A DNA stretch of 64,000 nucleotides, taken from CAYRYU01 sp964428355. Its GTDB lineage: Bacteria; Muiribacteriota; Ozemobacteria; Ozemobacterales; Ozemobacteraceae. The stretch spans positions 5,093 through 69,092 of the forward strand of contig CAYRYU010000034.1 of the NCBI GenBank assembly GCA_964428355.1, in the 5' to 3' direction. Positions 7,348 through 15,779 of this stretch are shown here, in pieces. Each line of letters opens with the position of its first letter. Position 1 is the stretch's first letter. A model generated the notes under the pieces. The model did no database searches, was not told where the DNA came from, and saw only the letters and a program-made list of their open reading frames with translations. A program made the position numbers and the translations under genes.

Positions 7348-10300
7348 TCAGGCTTTTTCCGGAACCCCTGAAGAAATCAGGTTTTCCTGGCCTCCAATAA
7401 CCGGGAGGACCGTCCTTCCGGCTTGAGCGGCTGCCCTTTCCGACCGTCTATAGAAAAGAAGATAGACGGTGGGGATGATGACCAGGGAAATCACGGTAGC
7501 GCAAACGAGCCCACCGATNNNNNNNNNNNNNNNNNNNNNNNNNNNNNNNNNNNNNNNNNNNNNNNNNNNNNNNNNNNNNNNNNNNNNNNNNNNNNNNNNN
7601 NNNNNNNNNNNNNNNNNNAGACGGTGGGGATGATGACCAGGGAAATCACGGTAGCGCAAACGAGCCCACCGATTACGACACGGGCCATGGGGGCCTGGAC
7701 TTCACCGCCTTCCCCCCAACCCAGAGCGAGGGGAACCAGACCGAGAATTGCGGTGAACGCGGTCATCAGCACTGGCCGGAACCTGTCACGGCCCGCTTCC
7801 TTGAGTGCGGCAAGGAGATCGAGCCCCTTCTCGCGGAAGAGGAGGTTCGCGTGATCGACGAGGAGGATGGAGTTGTTGACGACGATCCCCCCGAGCATTA
7901 TGCAGCCGATGAAGGACTGGACATTGAAAGTGGTGTGGGTGATGAGAAGGGCCAGGATGACCCCGATCGCGGAAAGAGGAACGGTGACCATCACGATCAA
8001 CGGGTCGAGGAGCGACTCATACTGGATTGCCATTACCATGTAGACCAGGAAGATCGCGAGGCCGAAACTGAACAAAAGCTCCCAGAAAGACTTCTGCTGC
8101 TCCTGGTAATCCCCCTCGATGGTGATATTGAAGCCTTCCGGCAAAGGGATCTTCCGGATCCTTTCCTGGACGTCGGCTATGGCCGCTCCGATTGGCCGAA
8201 GGCCCGGATCGGCGGTGACGTTCACGATCCGTTCCTGGTCGAGGCGCTCGATGAGCAGCGGACCCTGGCGTTCGACGATGCTGGCGACGTTGCGGATCGC
8301 TATCGAACGGCCATCGGAATTAAGGAGAGTCAGGTCGAGGATCTGATCGAGGCTGAGCCGTTCAGGGTCCAGGGACTTCACGAGAATCCGGTATTCGTCC
8401 CCGGATTCGCGGAAGTTTCCGGCGGCAGTCCCGGAAAGAATTGTGCCAAGAAACTCCGCAACGCGTTGCACGGTCAGTTTCAGATCGGCGGCCCGGCTCC
8501 TGTCGATGGAAATCAGCCGCTCCGGGGCTCCGGATTCACGGCTCAACCGAACATCGGCGATCCCCTCGACCTCGTAGATGGCGTCCCTGGTCTGCTTTGC
8601 AAGCTGGTCCGCAAGATCGAGGTTGTGGCCCCGGACCACGACCTGGATCTTGTCTGTTCCTCCCCCCATCCGGGAAAAGAACATGCCCTGGGCTGATCTT
8701 GTCCGGATCTTGACTCCCGGGATCCCCCCGAGGGCTTTCCTGAGTTCGGCCGCCACCTGGTCGCTGGATCGCCGGCGCTCCAGGCGGGGAACCAGGGGAA
8801 CCCGGAACTCCGCCGTGTTCACGCCCCCCCCATGTCCGCCGCCCATCATCCCACCGCCGACGCTCGATACGATATTGACCCGCTCGGGAACATTGCGGGC
8901 GATCAGATCCTCCAGGAGCCTGATCTTCTCCTCGACGAGGCTCAGGCGGGTCCCGACCTCGAGTTCCGCCGTGACGCGAACTTCGCCTTCATCAGCAGCG
9001 GGCATGAACTCGGTTCCGATGACCCCGACGAATCTCGTAACCCCCAGAGTCACGAGAGTTACCAGAATGACCGACAACCATGGGAACCTGAGGGAGAAGC
9101 CGAGAATCTCGAGATACCGTTTCTCGAAGAACCTGATGAACCTCCGCAACAGACCGGCAATTCCCGTTCCAATCTCGGCATTTGCCCCGATTCCGGGAAT
9201 GGAGGCCCCCATTATCTTCGCGCACAGCATGGGAACGAGTGTAACGGCGGAAACCAGGGAGCAGACCAGTGAAAAACAGACGATAAAGGAAAGCTGCTTG
9301 AACATGACACCCGTCATCCCCTGCACGAAAAGGAGGGGAAGAAAAACCACGACCGTGGTCACGGTGCTGGCGATGATCGGCATGGCGACTTCCTCTGTCG
9401 CCCCGATCGCCGATTCCTCGGTACCATGGCCAAGTTCACGCCAGCGGAAGATGTTCTCGAGCACCACGATGGCGTTGTCGACGAGCATCCCGATCCCGAG
9501 GGCGACTCCTCCCAGGGACATGACGTTCAGGGTGAACCCGTTGAAATACATCAGGACGAACGTGGCGATGATCGATATCGGGATGGAAGTCCCGATGATA
9601 AGCGTGCTCCTGATATCGCCCAGGAAGAACAGAAGGATGACGATCGCGAGAATGCCTCCCTGGACGGCCGAATCGGTGACGTTCGAGATCGATTGCCTGA
9701 TGTATTTCGAGGTATCCATGATGGTTGTGAGATGCAACTGGGGAAGGTCCCGGTTGATCCGCCGGATCTCCTCGGTCACCCCGTCCGCGACCTCGACGGT
9801 ATTCTTTCCCGATTGTTTCTGAATGCTCAGCCGGACTCCGGGCTTGCCGTTCACCCTGACGATCGAACGGATCTTTTCCCAGCGATCGTCGATTTCGGCG
9901 ACTTCTCCCAGCCTGACGATCGAATTCCCATCCTCTTTCACGACCACGTCCCGGAGTTGTTCAACCTTGTAGAACTCCCCAGGGGTGCGGACGATGAGTT
10001 CGTGGTTCCCCGCCTCAACGAACCCGGCGGGGAGGCTGAGATTCTCGGATTTCAGACGGGCGATGACTCCCTCAACCTTCAATCCAAGGGCTTTCAACCG
10101 GCCCAGCTTCAGGTTGACATGAATCTGTCGCTTCCGGCCACCCTGGACGTCGAGGGATGCCACCCCGGGAATCCTTTCTATCCGGTATTTTACCTGGTCC
10201 TCGATCAGCTTGAGCATCTGAACCGGGTCGAGATCGCCGGCAGCTCCGATGACCATGATCGGGGTCGCTGAAAGATCGAACTTCCTCAGGGTAGGCCTCT

Positions 10301-10670
10301 CGACCTCTTCAGGAAGGCGGGAGATGATCCGGTCGATACGGTCCCGGATGTCGTTCGCGGCGGCGTCGAGATCGGTTCCCCAGGTGAAGGTGACCCTCAC
10401 CCGGGAGGAACCTTCGGTCGAGGTCGAGCTGAGCTCCTCCACCCCGGTCACTGCGCTCAACGCCTGTTCGATGGGGCGGGTGATCAGCGTCTCGACCTCG
10501 ACCGGACTGGCATTCGCGTAACTCGCGGAAATGCTTATCGTCGGATATGTCATGTCCGGCATCAGGTCGATGGGAAGATGCGTAAGGGAGACGAAACCCA
10601 GGACGAGGACGATCAGGGTCAACATCGTGATCCCGATGGGCCTCTTGACGGAAAATGTCCAGAGGTTCAC
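7348..10670 (-). CDS. RND efflux inner-membrane transporter (AcrB/HAE1 or MdtB-like)
   Basis: About 1055 aa once the placeholder and one 55-bp duplicate are removed. Collapsing 7464-7618 restores one frame ending 'VIIPTVYLLFYRRSE'. Proton-driven exporter with twelve membrane segments and two large periplasmic loops. TM4 has 'LGIGMLVDNAIVVLENI', carrying one Asp of the usual pair; Asn replaces the second. N-terminus 'SVKRPIGITMLTLIVLVLGF' and the Met-rich 'LMPDMTYPTIS' are typical. GTG at 10670 is preferred over TTG at 10676 because GGGGAGG lies six bases upstream of the GTG and abuts the TTG. Substrate unknown; drugs or metabolites are likely, given the MarR regulator. Confidence 0.92.
7464..7673. 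other. assembly gap with 55-bp flank duplication
   Basis: The 55 bases at 7464-7518 are repeated exactly at 7619-7673 around 100 N (7519-7618). This is what a k=55 graph overlap looks like when two contigs are joined with a default gap. Removing 155 bp restores the RND reading frame, so the break is not biological. Confidence 0.92.
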
Positions 10671-10672
10671 GT

Positions 10673-11968
10673 TCAACCTCCCCGGGGGCGGTCGGTAATC
10701 CCCTCTTTCCCGGACCCTCCCTCGCCCTTCGACCGGGAGCCTTTCCCTCGCGGCTTCCCTTCACCAGCTCCACCGGCACTCTCCGAAGGGGTTTCCTTGA
10801 CATCCCCCGGAAGAATGACTGACGCACCCTCCTCGAGGAGATGCTGGCCAAGGGTCACGATGTTCCCGGAAATGGATGTGGGAGAAGCAATCTCCACCAA
10901 ACCACCCTGGGTTATGCCTTTCTCTACGGGGACGAAAGTCGCGGTCCTTGATCCCGAGGCGACGGAGAAAACGCCTTCGACCCCCTTCCTGTTGGAAAGA
11001 GCGTTGATCGGCACCGTCCTGGCCTGGGAATGCGTGTTGAACTGGAGGTCCACGGTCACGAACATCCCCGGCTTGAGGACGAATCCTGGATTTGGGATCT
11101 CCACCTCCACCCTGGCCTGGCGGGTGGCGGCATTCAAAACCGGGGAAATCCTCACGACCTTTCCGGGAAAGGACTTCCCGGGAAGTGCTTCGACCGAGAT
11201 CCGGGCATCCTGACCGATACGGATCTTGAAGAAGTCGCGCTCCACCACGTCAACAACCGCGATAAGCGGGTCGAGGCCATAGATTGAAACGATGGGGGAG
11301 TTGGCCGACAGCATAGCCCCCTCGGAAGTGAACCTTTCCCCCACGAATCGGGAACTGCCGGAATTCGTCCAGACCGCGTCCACGCGAGTATAGGACAGGC
11401 GAAGCTGGGCCGCTTTCACCTGGGCAAGCTTCAGGGTGACCTGGGCCTTGTTCACTTCGTGGCGGGCAACCCGGCTGTCATACTGTGCCTGGGCCGTCTC
11501 GACCTCGGCCTGCGAGGAGACCTTCTGGAGACGCATGGCCTTTACCCGTTCCAACTCACGGCGCGCGATGTCGAGTTGTGCCTGGCTGTCACCGACATTC
11601 GCCCTGGCAATGGCGGTTTCCGCCTCCGCCTGGGCCACCGCCTGGACGAACTCCTCGTCCTCGAGCTCAGCAACGACCTGACCGGACTTGATGGTATCAC
11701 CGATATCGACGAAAAGACGCTTCAGCCGTCCAGCGACTTTGGGGGCGACCGTGAACTGGGAGAGGGGAAGGATTGACCCGGTGAATCTCCCTTCATCGGT
11801 CAGGTCCAAAACCGTTACGGAAGCGATTTCCACGGGTATCCCCGCCCCCTGGGTGCCGCCACGCCGACCCGCAACGGATCCGGGTTCGGGCCGCATGACC
11901 GCCTGGAATGTCAGGAGCCCCAGGGAAACCGCGATCAGAAAAACGCAGATGTAGAAAAGGGTTCTCAT
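10673..11968 (-). CDS. RND periplasmic adaptor (membrane fusion protein, HlyD family)
   Basis: 431 aa from the ATG at 11968. That start is chosen because AAGGAG lies six bases upstream and gives the usual 4-bp overlap with marR; an ATG-less upstream extension to 11983 is less likely. An N-terminal anchor helix (about 1-25) is followed by a lipoyl-like half-motif 'VAPKVAGRLKRLFVDIGD'. Next come an alpha-hairpin coiled coil (about 90-160), a second lipoyl half and a beta-barrel domain. The last ~35 residues are a Gly/Lys/Arg-rich low-complexity tail. Links the RND pump to the TolC-like channel in the periplasm. Confidence 0.92.
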   Translation of the reverse strand: MRTLFYICVFLIAVSLGLLTFQAVMRPEPGSVAGRRGGTQGAGIPVEIASVTVLDLTDEGRFTGSILPLSQFTVAPKVAGRLKRLFVDIGDTIKSGQVVAELEDEEFVQAVAQAEAETAIARANVGDSQAQLDIARRELERVKAMRLQKVSSQAEVETAQAQYDSRVARHEVNKAQVTLKLAQVKAAQLRLSYTRVDAVWTNSGSSRFVGERFTSEGAMLSANSPIVSIYGLDPLIAVVDVVERDFFKIRIGQDARISVEALPGKSFPGKVVRISPVLNAATRQARVEVEIPNPGFVLKPGMFVTVDLQFNTHSQARTVPINALSNRKGVEGVFSVASGSRTATFVPVEKGITQGGLVEIASPTSISGNIVTLGQHLLEEGASVILPGDVKETPSESAGGAGEGKPRGKGSRSKGEGGSGKEGITDRPRGG

Positions 11969-12540
11969 GAAGTCTCCTTGCACCGCTTCCCGCGGAGCGA
12001 AACGTCCTTGATGCCCGTGATCTCCCGACGGGAAGATTGAACCACGGGGTCTTCCGGGTCCCTGTCGGGATGTAGGAAACTGATGGCATTCGCAGCAACC
12101 TTCTGAAGCATCTCCCGGAGCTGCCTTTTCTCACCGACGCTCAGGCCATGGGTGAGAATTTTCCCCCAGCGGCTTTTTGCTTCCTTGACCCGTTGGAGGA
12201 CCTCCTCGCCCGCCGGAGTGATGAAAACCCGGTTGCACCTCCGATCTTCGGTGGAGGCTTCACGCCGGACCAACCCCAACTCTTCGAGCCGGTGAATGGC
12301 GCGGGCGGTTACGCCCTTGTCGTAGAAAAGGTCGCGGGCAATCTCTTCCTGGGTCCCGCCCTCGAGCCTTCGGACGCAGAACAGGAACTGGAAGGGACCG
12401 TATTCCATCCCCATCTGCCGGAACTGATCCGCTATGAAGATCTGGGTGGCTCGGTATATCCGGCCGAACCATTTTTCGCCGAAAGATTCGTCGTTGGGAA
12501 TCCGGAGCGGTTTTTCCGCAAATTGCCTGTGGGGTGACAT
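11965..12540 (-). CDS. MarR-family transcriptional regulator of the efflux operon
   Basis: 191 aa. Winged-helix regulator: helix 'GTQEEIARDLFYDKGVTARA' and wing 'GLVRREASTEDRRCNRVFIT' with the characteristic 'D-R-R' of MarR. It overlaps the adaptor gene by 4 bp. The C-terminal ~40 residues extend past the usual MarR dimer helices. The gene has no visible ribosome site, and the predicted transcription start is at or within a few bases of the ATG, suggesting a leaderless message. By analogy it represses its own operon and is relieved by ligands exported by the pump; this is inference from the adjacent operator. Confidence 0.9.
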   Translation of the reverse strand: MSPHRQFAEKPLRIPNDESFGEKWFGRIYRATQIFIADQFRQMGMEYGPFQFLFCVRRLEGGTQEEIARDLFYDKGVTARAIHRLEELGLVRREASTEDRRCNRVFITPAGEEVLQRVKEAKSRWGKILTHGLSVGEKRQLREMLQKVAANAISFLHPDRDPEDPVVQSSRREITGIKDVSLRGKRCKETS

Positions 12541-12578
12541 GGGCGAACGTTAGCAGAAAATGGTTGCTTTTGCAACCA
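12541..12578 (-). promoter_or_regulatory. marR operon promoter with MarR-type operator
   Basis: A perfect 7-bp inverted repeat TGGTTGC-TTTT-GCAACCA spans 12561-12578, matching the TTGC-N4-GCAA layout common in MarR operators. On the minus strand it covers the -35 TTGCAA (12575-12570). A 17-base spacer and an extended -10 TGC-TAACGT (down to 12547) follow. The start point would fall at about 12541, right at the ATG. Confidence 0.7.
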
Positions 12579-12622
12579 ATTGTTCCGTACCAGCGGGGGG
12601 TGCCGGAAACGGCTCTTTCACA

Positions 12623-12650
12623 TTGACAGAGGCCCTGGAAGTATGATAAA
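12623..12650 (+). promoter_or_regulatory. promoter for the citDE fusion
   Basis: Consensus -35 TTGACA (12623-12628), then 16 bases and GATAAA (12645-12650). It is the only promoter-like pair between the divergent marR and citDE-like genes. Confidence 0.5.
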
Positions 12651-12692
12651 TGGCGGGGTACTCATCACGAACCGGAAAGGACGGGCGAACCC

Positions 12693-13892
12693 ATGAGCAC
12701 GAATCTCGTTTTCAACGCCGGACTGGAGGGCAAATCCGATTTACAGGTCTCCATCGACGCATCGGTTCCCGAACTGAATGTAAAGGTCGAATCGAGCGTC
12801 ATAAGGCTTTTCGGTCGCCAGATAATGGAAAAAGCGGAATCGACCCTGAGGGAGCTGGGAGTCAACAGAGGCAACATCCTCCTGAAGGATGACGGGGCTC
12901 TTGATCATGTCATCGCTGCCAGGATCGAGGCTGCATCGAGAAAAGCGAATCTCGCCCCTCTTCCCCGCCTCACATCCCCCACCAGGGAAATGGCGGTCAA
13001 GGACCGCCTTCGCCGGTCACGCATGTACATTCCCGGGAACCAGCCCGATCTAATGACGAACGCGGGCCTCTTCGGCGCGGACAGCTACATTCTCGACCTC
13101 GAGGATTCGGTCTCCCCCGATCAGAAGCTCGATGCCCGCGTCCTGGTTCGCCGGACGCTCCAGAACGCGAACCTCTTCTTCGAGAAGACCGAAATCATCG
13201 TCAGGATCAATCCGCTTTCGGGGCCTTTCGGGAAGGACGACCTGGCAGAGATCGTGCCCATGCTTCCGCACGTGATCCTGATCCCGAAATGCGATTCCCC
13301 TGAGGACGTTGCCCAGGCCGAAGAGATCGTCGGCAAGATCGAGAAATCGCACCAGATCGCGGGCCGAATTCTCTTCATGCCGTTGATCGAAACCGTGAAG
13401 GGAATCGTCAACTCTGCGCGGATTGCGGCCGCCTCTCCCAGGAACGTGGCCCTTTGCTTCGGAGCCGAGGATTTCACGCGCGATATGGGGGTAACCCGCA
13501 CCCGTGAGGGACGAGAGACCCTCCAGGCTCGTGCCCAGATGGTCTGGGCCGCCAAGGCCGCGGGAATCCAGGCCATCGACACGGTCTTCTCCGATGTCGG
13601 GGATGACGAAGGGTTGTTCAACTCGTCGCTCGAAGCCAAGTCCCTCGGCTTCGTTGGGAAGGGGGTCATCCACCCCCGTCAGATCCCGATCGTCCACAGG
13701 GCTTTTGCTCCCACCGAAGCCGAGATCGAGGAGGCGAAAAAAATCGTCGAGGCCCTTCGGAAGGCCGAACAGGCCGGGTCGGGAGTTGTGGCACTGGGTT
13801 CGAAGATGGTGGACGCGCCCGTGGCCGAAAGAGCCCGCAAGGTCATCGCACTCGCGAAACAGATCGGAGTGCCGGGCATGGAAAACCTCTGA
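12693..13892 (+). CDS. CitD-CitE fusion (acyl carrier plus HpcH/HpaI-type lyase)
   Basis: 399 aa. Residues ~1-95 resemble the citrate lyase gamma subunit CitD: 'AGLEGKSDLQVSID' aligns with the region whose Ser carries the phosphoribosyl-dephospho-CoA arm, and Ser15 is in place. Residues ~105-399 are a CitE/HpcH-type TIM barrel, with 'RRSRMYIPGNQPDLM', 'SYILDLEDSV' (acidic metal ligands), 'RINPLSGPFG', 'LIPKCDSPEDV', 'PLIETVKGIVN' and 'GAEDFTRDMG'. In classical systems CitD and CitE are separate and work with CitF, CitC, CitX and CitG; none of these is nearby. It may cleave citrate or a citrate-like acyl-CoA. The substrate is not determined. Confidence 0.85.
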   Translation: MSTNLVFNAGLEGKSDLQVSIDASVPELNVKVESSVIRLFGRQIMEKAESTLRELGVNRGNILLKDDGALDHVIAARIEAASRKANLAPLPRLTSPTREMAVKDRLRRSRMYIPGNQPDLMTNAGLFGADSYILDLEDSVSPDQKLDARVLVRRTLQNANLFFEKTEIIVRINPLSGPFGKDDLAEIVPMLPHVILIPKCDSPEDVAQAEEIVGKIEKSHQIAGRILFMPLIETVKGIVNSARIAAASPRNVALCFGAEDFTRDMGVTRTREGRETLQARAQMVWAAKAAGIQAIDTVFSDVGDDEGLFNSSLEAKSLGFVGKGVIHPRQIPIVHRAFAPTEAEIEEAKKIVEALRKAEQAGSGVVALGSKMVDAPVAERARKVIALAKQIGVPGMENL

Positions 13893-13955
13893 TCCTTCTC
13901 GCACCCTTTCCGGCATTCCCGGGGGGAGCAGTTAATAGCAAAAGGGAGACAAACC

Positions 13956-14996
13956 TTGAAGAATTTTCTCGTTCTCGGGATACTGATCGTTTCTGCTTTT
14001 CTCATCGGGTGCGGCGGAGGAGGAAGTGGAATCGGGCTCGACAAGCCCCTCAACTACCTGGGATACACTTTCCAGTCCTTCAACCACACCAATGCCCCGA
14101 CCATTCCGGACGCCGACATCAAGGCGATGGCGGTCGAGCCTACGACAGGCCTGATCTACGTCGGTACCGATGCGGGGCTCTATTCATTCAACCCCAGCAC
14201 CACCATTCCCCAGCTCGTTCTCCAGGCAGGACTTCCGGGTGTTGCGACCGCCCAGGTGGTCAACTGCCTGGCTTTCGAGTCCTCCGGAACGCTGCTCATC
14301 GGCACGGAAGGCGGACTCTACCGCCGCAACAACACGACGCAGGCAACCGCGATGGTCCATCCCCAGCTGAACCTCCCGGTTCTCGCGGTAACGGTTCAGC
14401 CCGGCGGCCTCATCTGGGTCGGGATGCGCGATCCGGGCCTCGCAACGGGTTCTCTAGCCAAGTTCAATCCGGTAGCCACTTCCCCGGTTTTCTTCACCCC
14501 TGCACTCGGTATGACGGCGAGCTCCGTGGTCAATATCTACGCCGACGGGAACGTCGTCTATGCCTGCGGTAAGGGCGCGACCGGCATGGATGGTCTTTTC
14601 TACATCTCCTCACGGGCGGAGTTCCGTTCCTCCAACCTGCTGGCTTCGGGAGCCACGATCTTCTTCACGACGACTTCCGCCTACTATGCCGGGAGCTACG
14701 AGGGAGGCCTGGTCGCGAGACCCGTGGGGTCAGAGACCTGGCAGGCCACCTCCATCACCGACGCCGTTCCGTACGGGGTTTTCTCCGAAATCGACAAGGT
14801 CTGGATCGCAACCAGCAAGGGGCTCTACCTCAGTTTCAACATGTCGGCGTTCAACCTCTTCAACAAGAACAATCGCCTTCTGGTAGACAATGTTCGGGGC
14901 GGGGTGTCCGGGATGAACGGGAACTGGATCTTCCAGCCGAAAATTCCTGGAACCCAGGAAGGCACGATCACCCGCGTTACCTTCACCGGCGATTGA
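13956..14996 (+). CDS. lipoprotein with beta-propeller-like repeats
   Basis: 346 aa from a TTG start placed eight bases after AAAGGGAG. The N-terminus is a lipoprotein signal with lipobox 'LIGC' (Cys about 22) followed by a Gly-rich linker. The body has repeated 'G-T/S-x-x-GLY' blades ('GTDAGLYSF', 'GTEGGLYRR', 'ATSKGLYLS'), the pattern of regulator-propeller (Reg_prop) or two-component sensor propellers, but no kinase follows. It should be anchored to a membrane, facing the periplasm or the surface. No function is recognised. It is followed closely by the coiled-coil protein and may be co-transcribed with it. Confidence 0.7.
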   Translation: MKNFLVLGILIVSAFLIGCGGGGSGIGLDKPLNYLGYTFQSFNHTNAPTIPDADIKAMAVEPTTGLIYVGTDAGLYSFNPSTTIPQLVLQAGLPGVATAQVVNCLAFESSGTLLIGTEGGLYRRNNTTQATAMVHPQLNLPVLAVTVQPGGLIWVGMRDPGLATGSLAKFNPVATSPVFFTPALGMTASSVVNIYADGNVVYACGKGATGMDGLFYISSRAEFRSSNLLASGATIFFTTTSAYYAGSYEGGLVARPVGSETWQATSITDAVPYGVFSEIDKVWIATSKGLYLSFNMSAFNLFNKNNRLLVDNVRGGVSGMNGNWIFQPKIPGTQEGTITRVTFTGD

Positions 14997-15011
14997 CCTC
15001 CGAGACAAGAG

Positions 15012-15629
15012 ATGGACACAACCACCGCGATCCTTTTCGTCCTGGTCGTGACTGCCCTTTTCGCGGGTGCGGCCAAGGTTGCGCTCCATTTCAAGAATCG
15101 GGAGATTGCCATCCAGAAAGAACAGTACGAGCGTGAACTGACCGCCGCCCGGTCCCAGCATGATCAGGCCCGGGCGGCTCTTTCCGACGACCTCTTCAAG
15201 CAGACGAAGCGGGTGGAAGAGTCCTTCCACCTGAAACTCGCGGAAAAGGACGAGCAGATAAGGGCCCTTGTCGCCGAAATCGAGGGTCTCAAAGCGTGGA
15301 AAGATGAAATGGGCCTCAAGCTGGCCGAGTTCAAGGGTGCCGCGCAGGGGAATCCGCAGCTTCTCATTTTCAAGCTCCTCGAACACAACCAGAAGCTCAA
15401 TCGGGCACTGAAGGCGAAATGGGATTCCATCGAAAGTCACCTCCAACAGGAGCTTTCAGTGACTCTCGAGAAGGTGAAAAGCCTCTTCGCGGAAGCTGAA
15501 AAACTGCATCAGGACGGGTTGGAGATCATTTCGATCTACGAAAGCCGGCTCCCAGAGGAGACGAAGCGGAAGATCCACGACGAGATGCTGAAACTCCCGC
15601 CTGCGCAGAAGGTTCCCGAGCTTCCCTGA
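15012..15629 (+). CDS. membrane-anchored coiled-coil protein of unknown function
   Basis: 205 aa. One N-terminal membrane helix (about 6-27) is followed by a long, highly charged helical region (about 28-175). Heptad-like runs such as 'KNREIAIQKEQYERELTAAR' and 'RALVAEIEGLKAWKDEM' predict coiled coil. The last residues are proline-rich. It starts 15 bp after the lipoprotein. No family is recognised; similar one-helix coiled-coil proteins often scaffold envelope complexes, but nothing here shows that. Confidence 0.65.
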   Translation: MDTTTAILFVLVVTALFAGAAKVALHFKNREIAIQKEQYERELTAARSQHDQARAALSDDLFKQTKRVEESFHLKLAEKDEQIRALVAEIEGLKAWKDEMGLKLAEFKGAAQGNPQLLIFKLLEHNQKLNRALKAKWDSIESHLQQELSVTLEKVKSLFAEAEKLHQDGLEIISIYESRLPEETKRKIHDEMLKLPPAQKVPELP

Positions 15630-15779
15630 CCGTCCCGAAGCCTTTCCTTTTCGAAAGATGAGGAAAGGGTTGCTTAACAATTCCTAAGAAATCCTTTCCC
15701 AATGCCACTTGCGGATACGCCGCACTGAAACTATCCTTGTCTTTACATTGAGAATCCGGAGAGTCTCGAATGCGTCCGA

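Noticed and set aside
8578..9822. 414-aa plus-strand open frame inside the RND gene
   Set aside because: Ser/Arg/Thr-rich shadow of a membrane protein gene on the minus strand.
10727..10741. CCCTTCGACCGGGA resembles the 30-bp repeat
   Set aside because: Short isolated match in a low-complexity adaptor tail; no palindrome or second unit.
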